64,000 nucleotides of DNA, from NCBI GenBank assembly GCA_019236735.1, contig JAFAIM010000011.1:1-64000 (forward strand). The letters run 5' to 3'. The notes beneath the pieces were generated by a model, which searched no databases, was not told the DNA's origin, and saw only the letters and a program-made list of their open reading frames with translations. Both the position numbers and the translations under genes were made by a program. This stretch comes from Burkholderiaceae bacterium. GTDB taxonomy: Bacteria > Pseudomonadota > Gammaproteobacteria > Burkholderiales > Burkholderiaceae_F. This document shows positions 39,693 through 49,526 of the stretch, piece after piece. The first letter of the stretch is position 1. Each line of letters begins with the position of its first letter.

Positions 39693-40796
39693 TCACTCGG
39701 GGATCGAACCGGGCAACGGCGCCAGGTCGTGCCGCACCTCGGCGTTTTGGGCACGCTGCAACAGCGCCTGGTCCATCAGAACGAGCGCAAGCATTGCTTC
39801 GGCGATCGGGGTCGCACGGATGCCGACGCACGGATCATGCCGCCCCTGCGTGGAGACCGTCACGGCTCGGTATTGCAAGTCGACCGAACGGCGTGGCAGC
39901 CGGATGCTGGAGGTCGGCTTCAGCGCGAGGCGAACCTCGATGTCCTGCCCGCTCGAGATGCCGCCGAGCATTCCGCCGGCGTTGTTGGAAGCAAAACCAT
40001 CCGGCGTCAGTTCATCGGCATGCGTGCTGCCGAGCTGGCTTGCCGCCGCGAACCCAGCGCCGATCTCGACGCCTTTGACTGCGTTGATCCCCATCATCGC
40101 GTATGCGATGCGCGCGTCCAGCTTGTCGTACAACGGGCTGCCCAGGCCCGCCGGAACACCAGATGCGACCACGCGTATGACCGCTCCGCACGAATCACCG
40201 CTGCGGCGCAGAGCGTCCAGTTTCTCCTCCAGCAGCGGCACGCACTCCATGTCGGCGGCAAAGAACGGGTTGGCGTCGACGACGTCCCATGATTCGAACG
40301 GAACCGTGACGTCGCCCAATTGCTGAAGGTGCCCGCGGATGCGAGTGCCGAAACTTTGCGCAAGCCATTTGCGGGCGATTGCGCCGGCAGCAACCATCGG
40401 CGCTGTCAGCCGCGCTGACGAGCGGCCCCCTCCGCGCGGGTCGCGAACTCCGTACTTGCGCCAGTATGTGTAGTCCGCGTGCGACGGACGAAAGGTTTCC
40501 GCCAGATCCGAGTAATCGGAGCTGCGCGCATCCTCATTGCGGATCAACAGCGCGATCGGAGTCCCGGTGGTGACCCCTTGATACACGCCGGATAAGATCT
40601 CCACGCGGTCGGACTCGCGCCGCTGCGTCACGTGGCGCGACGTTGCAGGCTTGCGCCGATCCAGGTCCGGCTGCAGATCCCCCGCGGAGAGCGGCAACCC
40701 GGGCGGGCAACCGTCCACGACGCAGCCGATCGCCGGCCCATGCGACTCGCCGAAGTTGGTCACGCACAAGAGCTGACCGAAGGTAGAACCCGCCAT
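39693..40796 (-). CDS. aroC: Chorismate synthase
   Basis: FMN-dependent last step of the shikimate pathway, supplying chorismate for aromatic amino acids and folate. 367 residues from ATG 40796. Signatures: [37 protein letters not shown] with the FMN-binding region; and [11 protein letters not shown]. Located upstream of leuC on the same strand with a 91-bp gap. Upstream lies a gene-free, repeat-rich stretch. Confidence 0.97.
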   Translation of the reverse strand: MAGSTFGQLLCVTNFGESHGPAIGCVVDGCPPGLPLSAGDLQPDLDRRKPATSRHVTQRRESDRVEILSGVYQGVTTGTPIALLIRNEDARSSDYSDLAETFRPSHADYTYWRKYGVRDPRGGGRSSARLTAPMVAAGAIARKWLAQSFGTRIRGHLQQLGDVTVPFESWDVVDANPFFAADMECVPLLEEKLDALRRSGDSCGAVIRVVASGVPAGLGSPLYDKLDARIAYAMMGINAVKGVEIGAGFAAASQLGSTHADELTPDGFASNNAGGMLGGISSGQDIEVRLALKPTSSIRLPRRSVDLQYRAVTVSTQGRHDPCVGIRATPIAEAMLALVLMDQALLQRAQNAEVRHDLAPLPGSIPE

Positions 40797-40941
40797 GGAC
40801 GCAAGCTTACCGCGCGCATACCGCGCATACCGCAGGATGCGTCGTGGCCGTTGGCGGACGACGCCGTTCGCGTCCGAGCCGTCGCCTAGCCGCGCCGTTG
40901 ACGTCCGTAGCCGCGGGCCGGCCGGGCCTACCGGATCGGAG

Positions 40942-41149
40942 CCGTTGGCCTGCGGCCTAGCGCCGGCCCTTGCCGCTGCGCGGGCGCCGGCGACATCTAG
41001 TCGTCGCTGTGCGCACATAGCGCGCGGCGGAAGCATCGCAGCGGTTCAGAGCACCTCGGCCGGCAACGGGCCTGTACCGCCGCGCTGTGAGCAAGGGTCG
41101 CCGGCGCCTGCTCGCGTTCGAGGGCCGACGCTCTCCGTCAGGCCAACGG
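40942..41149 (-). mobile_element. MITE-like element A (208 bp), diverged copy
   Basis: Its ends are imperfect inverted repeats: CCGTTGGCCTG at 40942-40952 and the complement of CCGTTGGCCTGACGG at 41135-41149. Read in reverse, its interior matches element B in patches (GCGAGCAGGCGC, GCGGCGGTACAGGC, GATGCTTC, CCCGCGCAGC). It therefore looks like an older, inverted copy of the same non-coding element. No transposase is present. The rest of 40797-41554 holds no gene; CCGTTGGC at about 40848 may be a remnant of a third end. Confidence 0.65.
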
Positions 41150-41267
41150 ACACCCGCGATCGCCGTGCGACATCTCAACCGCGGTGTTGTAGGTCATCGT
41201 GGATCGTTCAGGAGCTGCGATGACCTCCAGCACTGCGCTGGAACGGGAGCGTTGCGATGATCGTTTT

Positions 41268-41471
41268 CCGTTGGGCTGACGGGAGAGCCTTGGCCCTGGA
41301 TGCGAGCAGGCGCGCGGCCATTGCGGGAGCGCGGCGGTACAGGCTGACTGCCCGCCCGGATGCTTCGAACGGCTGCGCTGTGCCCGCCGCGCGAAGCCGA
41401 AACACTGCGGCAACCAAATGCCGCGCGCCCGCGCAGCAGACAGGGCCAAGGCTCTCCCGTCAGTCCAACGG
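41268..41471 (+). mobile_element. MITE-like element B (204 bp) with 31-bp terminal inverted repeats
   Basis: The 31-bp segments 41268-41298 and 41441-41471 are inverted complements with a single mismatch. Each starts CCGTTGG, then CTGACGGGAGAGCC. The 142-bp interior is GC-rich and non-coding; open frames running through it merely reflect the inverted ends. No obvious target-site duplication was found. Such a structure is typical of a miniature inverted-repeat element moved by a transposase elsewhere. Confidence 0.75.
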
Positions 41472-41554
41472 CCACGATCTGCCAGGCCGAGCGGTCGACG
41501 GCCACGTATTCGGAATGGCAGCCCGGCCAAGAGCTGCGATGGTGCGGGGCAGCG

Positions 41555-43444
41555 CTAGCGCCAGGCGCCGCGCAGCGCGGCAACCTGCTCTTGCAGCAGC
41601 GCAGGCGTGGCGAGCACCGGATCGACCGGGGCGCCTACCTCGATGCCGAGCGGCGAGAAAATCCTGCGAACGATCCGCAGCGGCCATGCAGGCCCCGGCG
41701 CGCGGCTGAACACCGAGCCCCACAAACCCCGCAGCGCCACCGGTATCACCGGCACCGGGTCGCTCTCCAGCACGCGCGTCACGCCCGGACGAAATGGGTA
41801 CAAATCGCCGGTGTCGGTGATGCGGCCCTCGGGAAAGATGCATACCAGCTGGCCGTCGCGCAGCGCCTCGGACACCTGCTCGAAAGCGCGCTCCATCACT
41901 TGTTCGTCGACCCGGCGCGAAGCGATCGGGATCGCGCGTGCGTCCCGGAACAGCCACGACATCACCGGAATGCGGAAGATCGTCACGTCCATCACGAAAC
42001 GGATCGGTCGAGGGCTGACCGCCATCAGCAGCAGCGCATCGACATACGAAACATGGTTGGACACGATCAGTGCCGCTCCGCGCTCCGGAATGTGCAGCGC
42101 GCCATTGGCCTGGATCCGATACAGCGTGTGCACCAGCAGCCACGACAGGAAGCGCAGCAGGAACTCCGGCATCAGTCCGTAGATGTAGATGGCCACCGCC
42201 GCATTCAGCAGCGCTGCTGACAGCAGCAGCTCCGGCACTCCCAGCCGCGCGAACCCCAGCAGCACGGCTGCGTACGCCGCTGCAACAATCATGAACAGCG
42301 CGTTGATGATGTTGTTGGCCGCGACAATGCGGGCGCGGTGCGTCGGGGCGCAGCGCGTCTGGATCAGTGCGTACAAAGGCACGCTGTACAGGCCGGCGCA
42401 GGCCGACAGCAGGAACACGTCGATCAGCACGCGCCAATGGCGGGCGTGTCCGACGAACTGCCCGAATGTCTGCATCGAGGCAACCGGCAGGCCCCGGCAT
42501 GCGAAGTACATGTCGATGCCGAACAGCGTCATTCCGATCGATCCGAACGGCACCAGCCCGATTTCGAGCATCCGGTGCGACAAGCGCTCGCACGCCAGCG
42601 AACCGATCGCAATACCGAGAGTGAACGCCGCCGCCAGCAGATTCGCCACCTGCGGACCTCCGCCCAGGGTTCCCTTGGCGAACAGCGGGAACTGCGTCAA
42701 GAGCAAGAAGCCGTAGAACCACAGCCACGAGATCCCGAGCAGCGACAGAAACACGGCCCGGTTTTCGCGAGCGACCTGAACGCTGCGCCAGGTGACTCGA
42801 AAAGGATTCAGATCGATTTTCAGGTCCGGTGCGGGTGCCGGTGTCGCCGGGATCCATTGACTCGTCGTCACGCCCGCGCACGCGAGGGCGACGCACGCAA
42901 ACGCGCTGTACAAATGGCCGTTGGGGCCGCTATCGATCAGAACCCCGCCCGCCAGGGTTCCCAACAGGATCGCGACGAAAGTCCCCATCTCGACCATGCC
43001 GTTGCCGCCGACGATCTCGGCGCGGTCCAGGTGCTGCGGAAGGTAGGCGTATTTGGCCGGTCCGAACAGCGTCGAATGCGTTCCCATCAGCAGCACGCAG
43101 ACCAGCAAGGTGCTGAAGCTATGGACCGCGAAACCCCAAGCACCAAGCAGCATGATTGCCAGTTCGAGCCATTTGACGGCGCGCATCAGGCTCGCCTTGT
43201 CGAACCGGTCCGACAACTGCCCGCTGGTGGCGGACAACAGGACGAACGGCAGGATGAACACGGCACCGATCAGATTGATCGCGGTCGCGGCTGGGATCTG
43301 CGAGTAGGCAGCTCCCTGATAGGTCACCAGCAGCGTGAAGGAGAACTTGAATACGTTGTCGTTGGCAGCGCCTAGGAACTGAGTCCAGAAAAACGGCGCG
43401 AAACGGCGCTGCCGCAGCAGGGTGAACTGGCCGCCGCCGATCAC
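41555..43444 (-). CDS. MFS transporter fused to 1-acylglycerol-phosphate acyltransferase
   Basis: 629 residues in two parts. Residues 1-425 are a 12-helix major facilitator resembling the lysophospholipid flippase LplT (start RFAPFFWTQFLGAANDNVFK). Residues 430-629 are a PlsC-type acyltransferase with the catalytic NHVSYVD box (His464, Asp469) and FPEGRITDTG (from 537). This resembles the LplT-Aas pathway but without the acyl-ACP synthetase part. The inferred role is flipping lysophospholipid inward and re-acylating it. Confidence 0.9.
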   Translation of the reverse strand: MIGGGQFTLLRQRRFAPFFWTQFLGAANDNVFKFSFTLLVTYQGAAYSQIPAATAINLIGAVFILPFVLLSATSGQLSDRFDKASLMRAVKWLELAIMLLGAWGFAVHSFSTLLVCVLLMGTHSTLFGPAKYAYLPQHLDRAEIVGGNGMVEMGTFVAILLGTLAGGVLIDSGPNGHLYSAFACVALACAGVTTSQWIPATPAPAPDLKIDLNPFRVTWRSVQVARENRAVFLSLLGISWLWFYGFLLLTQFPLFAKGTLGGGPQVANLLAAAFTLGIAIGSLACERLSHRMLEIGLVPFGSIGMTLFGIDMYFACRGLPVASMQTFGQFVGHARHWRVLIDVFLLSACAGLYSVPLYALIQTRCAPTHRARIVAANNIINALFMIVAAAYAAVLLGFARLGVPELLLSAALLNAAVAIYIYGLMPEFLLRFLSWLLVHTLYRIQANGALHIPERGAALIVSNHVSYVDALLLMAVSPRPIRFVMDVTIFRIPVMSWLFRDARAIPIASRRVDEQVMERAFEQVSEALRDGQLVCIFPEGRITDTGDLYPFRPGVTRVLESDPVPVIPVALRGLWGSVFSRAPGPAWPLRIVRRIFSPLGIEVGAPVDPVLATPALLQEQVAALRGAWR

Positions 43445-43469
43445 GCTCGATCTCGCATCCGGCCCGCCA

Positions 43470-44492
43470 TCATGCAGCGATCATCTGCGCCAGCGAGGCG
43501 CCGGAAAGATAGGCCCCCTCTACGCGCGGGCCACCGCACCAGTCGCCCGCCAGCCCGAGCCCTTGTTCGGCATCGAATAGGAACGGTTCCGGCAGCGGAT
43601 TAATGGGCAACGCGAGGCGCCAGCGGTGGGCGATTGCGACCCCCTGTGCAAGGGGCCGACCCACGCGCGCAGCAAACGCGCGTTGCAGCCAGCGCGAAAC
43701 CTCGGACTCTTCCATCTCCAGGTAGGTCCGCGACCAGGCAGGGTGCGCCTGCAGAATCCAAGCCTCGGCGCAGTTGCCCGAACGCGAAGGCTTGCTGCTT
43801 TCACGCGCGGCCCACCCCAGGATCGGATCGTCACGGAGGAATGCCGCATCGAAATCGGCCGAGCTCGGACGCGCCAGCGTCAGCATCACCGACCAGCAGG
43901 AGTCCCACGTCACAGCTTGCACGCGTGGCGACAGCTTCGAGTCGGCGGGAAGCAGGTGCGCCGCCACCGGCGACGGCACCGCCAGTACGACTCTGTCGAA
44001 GCCGGCGTCGTCGATGGGAGCACCTTGCCGGTCGAACAGCGTCCAAAGACCTCCGCGCCGATCGAGCCGACCCACGTCGGAACCGAAGCGCACGTCCAGG
44101 CCGCGCGCCATGTGGTCGGCGACAGCCTGCATCGTCGGCACGCCAACGTAACGGAACTGGCGCGGCAGCTCCTCGACCTGACCGTGCGCCGCGAGCACCT
44201 TGGTGCGGGCGGCCCAGGGAACGACGACTCCCGCGGACAACCAGCCGCGAACCACCGGCTCGAAACGGGAGTCGAGCGTTGTGAAGAACTGAACGCCGTG
44301 ATCGAAGCTCAGCCCGTCGAGGCGGCGCGACCCCAGGCGTCCGCCCGGATGGGCCTCCCTCTCGAACACCCGGACTGCCAGACCTCTTTCAGCAAGCGAG
44401 CGAGCACAGGCCAGCCCGGCCACGCCGGCGCCGACCACCGCAATGTGCGCTCGACGCGGATTCGGGCCGCCTGCCCGAGGAGATGCCGGCAT
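43470..44492 (-). CDS. FAD-dependent amine oxidase-like protein (renalase type)
   Basis: 340 residues from ATG 44492. The N-terminal Rossmann motif is IAVVGAGVAGLACARSLAERG followed by an acidic FERE; GGRLGSRRLDGLSFDHGVQFFT is typical of the NAD(P)-binding FAD proteins related to renalase. The C-terminal FAD motif is LAGDWCGGPRVEGAYLSG. The substrate is unknown. The start overlaps the CBS gene stop (TGATG), so the two are coupled. Confidence 0.88.
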   Translation of the reverse strand: MPASPRAGGPNPRRAHIAVVGAGVAGLACARSLAERGLAVRVFEREAHPGGRLGSRRLDGLSFDHGVQFFTTLDSRFEPVVRGWLSAGVVVPWAARTKVLAAHGQVEELPRQFRYVGVPTMQAVADHMARGLDVRFGSDVGRLDRRGGLWTLFDRQGAPIDDAGFDRVVLAVPSPVAAHLLPADSKLSPRVQAVTWDSCWSVMLTLARPSSADFDAAFLRDDPILGWAARESSKPSRSGNCAEAWILQAHPAWSRTYLEMEESEVSRWLQRAFAARVGRPLAQGVAIAHRWRLALPINPLPEPFLFDAEQGLGLAGDWCGGPRVEGAYLSGASLAQMIAA

Positions 44493-44944
44493 CAACCGCT
44501 AACGCTCTCCTGCTCAGGCCAATCGCCGATGTACGCCTTCAGCATCTGGTTCTCCTGCCCCTGCTCCTCCAGAACGGCTTTGGCGACGTCGTAGAAAGAG
44601 ATGACTCCAGCAAGCGTTCCGCCGTCCAGGACGGGTATGTAGCGAACGTGCCGCTCGATCATCACCCGCCGCACCTCGTTCACGTCGGTCTGCGGCTTCA
44701 CGGTCTGCGGAGCGTTGTCCATCGCCGATCGGATCGTGCCGTTTCCGATCTGCCCGCCGTTGTGGTGGATCGTGTTGATGATCTCGCGAAAAGTCAGGAT
44801 GCCGACCAGCTGGCCGTTTTCCATCACGACGACTGAGCCGATGTCGTGCTCAGCCATCGTCTGCACCGCTGCCCAAAGCGCATGCTCCGGCCCCAGCGTG
44901 TACAGCACATTGCCCTTCACCCTCAGGATGTCGCTGACTCTCAT
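44492..44944 (-). CDS. Tandem CBS-domain protein
   Basis: 150 residues from ATG 44944 (MRVSDILRVKG). Two CBS domains, about 8-60 and 72-130, form one Bateman module that usually binds adenine nucleotides; HDIGSVVVMENGQLVGILTFREI and RHVRYIPVLDGGTLAGVISFYDV are the two cores. There is no other domain. It is the first gene of a two-gene unit with the FAD oxidoreductase. Confidence 0.92.
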   Translation of the reverse strand: MRVSDILRVKGNVLYTLGPEHALWAAVQTMAEHDIGSVVVMENGQLVGILTFREIINTIHHNGGQIGNGTIRSAMDNAPQTVKPQTDVNEVRRVMIERHVRYIPVLDGGTLAGVISFYDVAKAVLEEQGQENQMLKAYIGDWPEQESVSG

Positions 44945-45178
44945 CGCCGTACCCCCTGCGCCAGCCACTCGGACCTAGCGTCATCGTAGACCAAGGCGCC
45001 CGCCGAGTGAACACCCTACCCCCCATGTTTGGGTCTTGGCTAGCCCTGCGTGAGCCGGACCCTGATCGCAAATTGCAAGCTGTGGGGGCCAAGCCGGCAT
45101 AATCCGGCGAGCGGGCCGGCTTCCGCGTCCAGTCGGTTGCGCCCGCGACTGCAGGATCGACTGAACGGTTCTTAATCC

Positions 45179-46171
45179 ATGGATGCCCGCGCAGACCTGT
45201 ATGCCCCGATCGAGCCGTACGACAGCGGCATGCTGGCGCTCGACGACATCCACACGATGTACTGGGAGGTCAGCGGCAACCCGAGGGGAGTTCCGGTCGT
45301 GTTCCTGCATGGCGGACCGGGCGGCGGCTGTTCGCCCGAGCACCGTCGTTTTTTCGATCCGGATTTCTTCCGCATCGTTTTGTACGACCAACGAGGAGCA
45401 GGTGCTTCCTCGCCGGTGGGCGAAATCACCGGCAACACGACGCAGCACTTGATCCAGGATCTGGAGTGTCTGCGCGAGTATTTGGGAGTGCGGCAGTGGC
45501 TGCTGTTCGGCGGCTCCTGGGGCAGCACGCTGGCGCTTGCGTACGGGCAGACGGTGCCGCAGCGCTGTCTGGGATTCATCCTGCGCGGAGTTTTTCTCGG
45601 ACGACCCAGTGAGGTCGAATGGTTCTTCCACGGCCCTCGCCACATATATCCCGAGGCCTGGCGCCGCTTCGTCGAAATGCTCCCGGAGCGCGAGCGCGGC
45701 GACGTTCTGCGCGGTTATGTGCGGCGGCTGTTCGATCCCGACCCACGCCTGCATCTGCCGTTCGCGCGTGCCTGGAGCGAGTACGAAGGCAGTTGCTCGA
45801 CGCTGGTTCCCAATCCGGAGCTGATACGGCAGTTCGCGGACGATGCACTCGCATTGGCTCGACTGGAGGCGCATTTTTTCGCGCACAAGTGCTTCCTCGC
45901 GCCAAACCAGCTACTGTCGAACATGTATCGGATTCGGCATTTGCCGGCCTCGATCGTGCACGCACGCTATGACATGGTGTGCCCGATCGTCAGCGCGGAC
46001 GATCTGGCCCGGGCTTGGCCAGGCTGCCGCTACATTGTCGTACCCGAAGCGGGTCATTCCGTGTGGGAGCCGCCGGTGCGCGCCGCGGTTGTCAGCGAAG
46101 TGGAGCAGTTCAAGCGCCACCTGTCCAAGCAAGCCACGGCGCCGGCCCGCCGCTCGCAGCGCGCCTCTTGA
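45179..46171 (+). CDS. pip: Proline iminopeptidase
   Basis: Alpha/beta hydrolase releasing N-terminal proline from peptides. 330 residues. The oxyanion segment HGGPGGGCSPEHRRFFDP and the nucleophile Ser113 in GGSWGST are typical of peptidase family S33. Asp in VHARYDMVCP and His in EAGHSVWEP complete the triad. The stop overlaps the TTG start of the next gene. Confidence 0.95.
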   Translation: MDARADLYAPIEPYDSGMLALDDIHTMYWEVSGNPRGVPVVFLHGGPGGGCSPEHRRFFDPDFFRIVLYDQRGAGASSPVGEITGNTTQHLIQDLECLREYLGVRQWLLFGGSWGSTLALAYGQTVPQRCLGFILRGVFLGRPSEVEWFFHGPRHIYPEAWRRFVEMLPERERGDVLRGYVRRLFDPDPRLHLPFARAWSEYEGSCSTLVPNPELIRQFADDALALARLEAHFFAHKCFLAPNQLLSNMYRIRHLPASIVHARYDMVCPIVSADDLARAWPGCRYIVVPEAGHSVWEPPVRAAVVSEVEQFKRHLSKQATAPARRSQRAS

Positions 46172-47697
46172 CCCGATCCGAGCCTCGCTCCGCGGCTTTT
46201 GCGCTCGCTGTCGTTTTGGCAAGCGCCACGGTCTGGACCGCGATGCCGGCCGTTCTTTTGACAGCCCCACACGGCGACAACGTCGAACAGCTGAACTGGT
46301 CGCACGCGCTGCAATGGGGATACTTCAAGCACCCGCCGTTGCCCACTTGGCTGCTGCATGCGGCCATCGGCGTCTTTGGGCCCAGTGCGACGCTGACGTA
46401 CGCGCTGGCGATGGCATGCGTTGCGGTAGCACTGCTGCTGCTTTGGCGCTGCGCATCCGAGGTGATGGAGCCTCGCAAAGCACTGGTCGCGTTGCTCGTG
46501 TCGAGCGCGAACTATTACCTGATGGGACGTGGTTCGTTCCTGAACCACAACACCGTGATGCTGCCGTTTGTCGCGCTGAGCGCGTGGGCGGTGCTGCGAA
46601 TCGCACGGGGTGGCGGGTGGCAAGCGTGGCTCATTCTCGGGTTGGCGCAGGCGCTTGGCCTGCTGACGAAGTACCAGATGGGGCTGGTGATGTGCGCCAA
46701 TGGCGCCGCGCTGCTTGCGGCGGGAGCACATCGGCAGCCGCGCTTTGGTGCGCATCTGCTGCTGGCATCCGCAGCGACGCTGCTGCCGTTGATCCCGCAC
46801 GCACTGTGGGCGGCTGATCACGGCTTCAGCACGTTCGAGTACGCAGGCCACAGCCTGCTCGCCGATCTGACTGCGGTTCAGCGCGCGACCGCCTGTGCCA
46901 GTTTCCTCGGCCAGCAGCTCTCGCGCCTCGCCCCGGCGCTGCTCGCACTGGCGCTGGCGCACTGGCTTGCGCGCCCCTCCCGGCCCGTGCCACAGGCGCA
47001 ACCGCCAGAGACATCGCCGGCGCCGCCCGGAACCGACGCAGCCGACGCGGCTGACACGGTCGGGTCCGAACAGGCCAAACGCGCTCTGGTGTGGCTGGCT
47101 CTGGTGCCGCCCGCCGGCATTGTGCTGCTGGTACTGATCGCGGGTGTCGCACCGCAAAATCACTGGGGAGCGAGCACCACGCTGTTGATTCCGCTGCTAC
47201 TGGTCAGTCGCATGCGCCCGAGCGTGGAGATCCCGCTCGGCAAAGCACTGGCGGCGACCGTCCTGTGTCACGCGGGCGCGATCGCCTGGAATATCACGGC
47301 GGCGCAGATTCACCCTGGACCACACCATCGCTTCGCCGCCCGATCGCTCGCCGCGCTGGCGCAACAGCACTGGTCTCAACACCAGGCTGGACCGATCCGC
47401 GTTGTGCTCGGACCGGATTGGGAGGCCGGCTCGATCGCCTTGTATCTGCCAGATCGTCCGGCCGTGTTGCCCAACGGGAACTGGCGCGAGGCCCCGTGGA
47501 TCGACCCGGACATGATCCGGCGCTGTGGCGCGCTGGTGATCGCGCGGACCGGTGCACCATTGCGCGACCAGCTGCCCGCGTCGTTCGTCGACTCCGCGAC
47601 CGATGTTGCCATGCTGACTGCTCCCGCGCGTGGCGGCAGTTTGTCGAGCGTACAAGCTGCTCGGATCGCCCCCACACCGGGATTGCACTGCCCCTAA
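46168..47697 (+). CDS. GT39/ArnT-type membrane glycosyltransferase
   Basis: 509 residues from a TTG that overlaps the pip stop (TTGA). About ten hydrophobic helices, then a soluble C-terminal domain from about 385. The N-terminal loop after helix 1 contains GDNVEQLNWSHALQWGYFKHPPLP, which fits the acidic-residue and HPP pattern of lipid-linked-sugar transferases. A Pro/Ala-rich linker splits the helices near residue 290. The sugar donor and acceptor (lipid A or protein) are unknown. The TTG start lacks a clear ribosome-binding site. Confidence 0.82.
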   Translation: MTRSEPRSAAFALAVVLASATVWTAMPAVLLTAPHGDNVEQLNWSHALQWGYFKHPPLPTWLLHAAIGVFGPSATLTYALAMACVAVALLLLWRCASEVMEPRKALVALLVSSANYYLMGRGSFLNHNTVMLPFVALSAWAVLRIARGGGWQAWLILGLAQALGLLTKYQMGLVMCANGAALLAAGAHRQPRFGAHLLLASAATLLPLIPHALWAADHGFSTFEYAGHSLLADLTAVQRATACASFLGQQLSRLAPALLALALAHWLARPSRPVPQAQPPETSPAPPGTDAADAADTVGSEQAKRALVWLALVPPAGIVLLVLIAGVAPQNHWGASTTLLIPLLLVSRMRPSVEIPLGKALAATVLCHAGAIAWNITAAQIHPGPHHRFAARSLAALAQQHWSQHQAGPIRVVLGPDWEAGSIALYLPDRPAVLPNGNWREAPWIDPDMIRRCGALVIARTGAPLRDQLPASFVDSATDVAMLTAPARGGSLSSVQAARIAPTPGLHCP

Positions 47698-47829
47698 AAG
47701 GCGTCTGATCGCTGGGCAGTTCGGCCAATCGGCCCGCCTGCTTGCCGGTAGTTTGTAAGGAGTTCCCGTCTCCGTCCCCAACGTCGGACGGCGGGTTCGC
47801 ATTGGATTTGCTCGGCCGACGAAAACGCA

Positions 47830-48861
47830 GTGCACGCGATTTCAAAACTGATCGAGACGTTCGCGCTGACCACGGCGCAGCGCGATCGCGACCAGATCGA
47901 CGTTTCGATGGCCCGGCTGCTGCACGACTTTGTCGGGGCGGAAAAGGTCACCGTGTACCGCCTGATCGACGACAACGGCACGCATCGGGTGGAGCAGCGG
48001 ATCTGCATCGACGCCTGCGGGCGCGAGCACGCACCCCCCAAGCAGTCGCTGGGCGAATTGCCGGCGTTGCGCGGCCATGCGCACTGGTACGAGTGCAAAC
48101 TGACGCTCGACCCGGTCCATTATCAGATCGGCTCAACCGACCGGATGGGGACGGTGTTTGCGCTTCCAGGCGAGCAGGCAGCCGCCGGTTTGATCGAGGT
48201 CGAATTGGGACCCAACCGCGAGTGCCTGCAACCGCGCGACGTGCGAATGATCAACGGCGTATTGAAATTGCTGGGCAACCATCTGGCGATCCTCGACTAC
48301 GGCGAGCGCGACACACTGACCGGGCTTCTGAACCGCCGCACGTTCGACCAGAGCTTCGGCAGGATCGTCGAGCACAATCGCATCGTCGGTCGCGAGGGCG
48401 GCGCCGGTCGTCCGGCCTGGTTCGCCATCGCTGACATCGATCTGTTCAAGTCGATCAACGATCGCTACGGGCACCTTTTCGGCGACGACGTTTTGCTGCT
48501 GGTGGCGCGCTTGATGCGCCAGACGTTCCGCGACTCCGATCAGCTGTTCCGCTTCGGAGGCGAGGAGTTCGTGATCGTTCTGGAGGGGATGCAGGCCGAA
48601 GGCGCCGAGGCGGCTCTGGAGCGCTTGCGGCGCCGGATCGCCGAGTATTCGTTTCCGCAGGTCGGACAAGTGACCATCAGCATCGGCTATACGCGAATCG
48701 GGCCAGCGGACCCGCCGGTAACGTGTTTCGATCGCGCCGACGCGGCCCTGTATTACGCCAAGCAGCACGGGCGCAACCAGGTGCGCTGCCACGAGGCCCT
48801 GATCAGCGGCGGCCAACTCGAGAAACGCCCCGAGTCGGCCGCCGACGTCGAGCTGTTCTAG
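47830..48861 (+). CDS. Diguanylate cyclase with N-terminal GAF-like sensor
   Basis: 343 residues from GTG 47830. Residues 1-150 look like a GAF-like sensor (ARLLHDFVGAEKVTVYRL). The GGDEF domain spans 160-320; its signature is GGEEF at 243-247, an active variant. The RxxD inhibitory site (RDSD) stands five residues before it. There are no TM helices, so it is cytosolic and probably produces cyclic-di-GMP in response to an unknown ligand. Confidence 0.92.
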   Translation: MHAISKLIETFALTTAQRDRDQIDVSMARLLHDFVGAEKVTVYRLIDDNGTHRVEQRICIDACGREHAPPKQSLGELPALRGHAHWYECKLTLDPVHYQIGSTDRMGTVFALPGEQAAAGLIEVELGPNRECLQPRDVRMINGVLKLLGNHLAILDYGERDTLTGLLNRRTFDQSFGRIVEHNRIVGREGGAGRPAWFAIADIDLFKSINDRYGHLFGDDVLLLVARLMRQTFRDSDQLFRFGGEEFVIVLEGMQAEGAEAALERLRRRIAEYSFPQVGQVTISIGYTRIGPADPPVTCFDRADAALYYAKQHGRNQVRCHEALISGGQLEKRPESAADVELF

Positions 48862-48917
48862 CCGTCGGTAGAGCTGTAATTTCAGGAGCTGTAATTGAGC
48901 CCGGCGGCTTGCGCCGG

Positions 48918-49274
48918 TCAGTGGCCGATTTCGCGGCTGACCTGGTTCTCCTGTTGATTCAGCGCGCGTTGTTCGGACTTCGTGATGTGCCCGTTGTTCG
49001 TGCTGGCCATCGTGCGCTCTTCCTTCCGGATCGCGCGGTCCTGCTGATGCAGCTTGGCGGCTTGCTGGTGGGTCATCTCGCCTTCGCGCACTTCCTGCTT
49101 GATGCGGCGGTTCTGGTTGGCGAGCCGGTCATTGACCTGGTCGCGCCGCGGGTGGGACTTGGCCCACTGCCCGTCCGCGCCCGCAGCCGGAGCATCGGCA
49201 AACGCCGCGGAGGCGGCACCGGCAAACATAACGGCGATCAGCGCGCGCTGGCTCATGCGTGTGACTTGACTCAT
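48918..49274 (-). CDS. Small secreted hypothetical protein
   Basis: 118 residues with a signal peptide (hydrophobic ALIAVMFAGAASAAFA, cleavage near residue 27). The mature part is highly polar and helical, rich in Gln, Arg, Asn and Glu: VNDRLANQNRRIKQEVREGE, then MTHQQAAKLHQQDRAIRKEE. The repeated NQ and HQQ patterns suggest a helical hairpin. Similar proteins are common and uncharacterised in Burkholderiales. It converges with the cyclase gene. Confidence 0.75.
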   Translation of the reverse strand: MSQVTRMSQRALIAVMFAGAASAAFADAPAAGADGQWAKSHPRRDQVNDRLANQNRRIKQEVREGEMTHQQAAKLHQQDRAIRKEERTMASTNNGHITKSEQRALNQQENQVSREIGH

Positions 49275-49492
49275 GACGAAGATCCTCCAGATTCTGTGGT
49301 TTGCGGCCCGTTGCGCGGACCGCCGGCGCCAATCGACGCCTGATCACTGTAACGATGGGGGCGGCAATCCGTCCGCTACGGCCGTGTCACTGGCGTTACG
49401 GCATGTAAATCGGCCGCAGTTGCCGCGCCCATTTCGTTCCAGGCCAGCCAGTATTTCAGCGGGCAACGGCCCAAAGCGCGGGAAATGGGGTG

Positions 49493-49523
49493 AAAAAAGG
49501 GTGCGCCGAATCGATTCGGCACG
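49493..49523 (-). terminator. Rho-independent terminator of the LytTR operon
   Basis: On the minus strand, just after the response-regulator stop, a perfect 16-bp palindrome GCCGAATCGATTCGGC (49505-49520) extends into a GTGC/GCAC stem. It is followed by CC and six T (plus-strand A-run 49493-49498). Confidence 0.85.
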
Positions 49524-49526
49524 CTC

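Noticed and set aside
41138-41709. Open frames through the repeat region on both strands
   Set aside because: Their similar peptides on opposite strands arise from the terminal inverted repeats; no start signal or protein family is seen.
48871-48896. Tandem GAGCTGTAATT with 15-bp period after the cyclase gene
   Set aside because: Only two short units, with no sign of function; probably a chance or slippage duplication.
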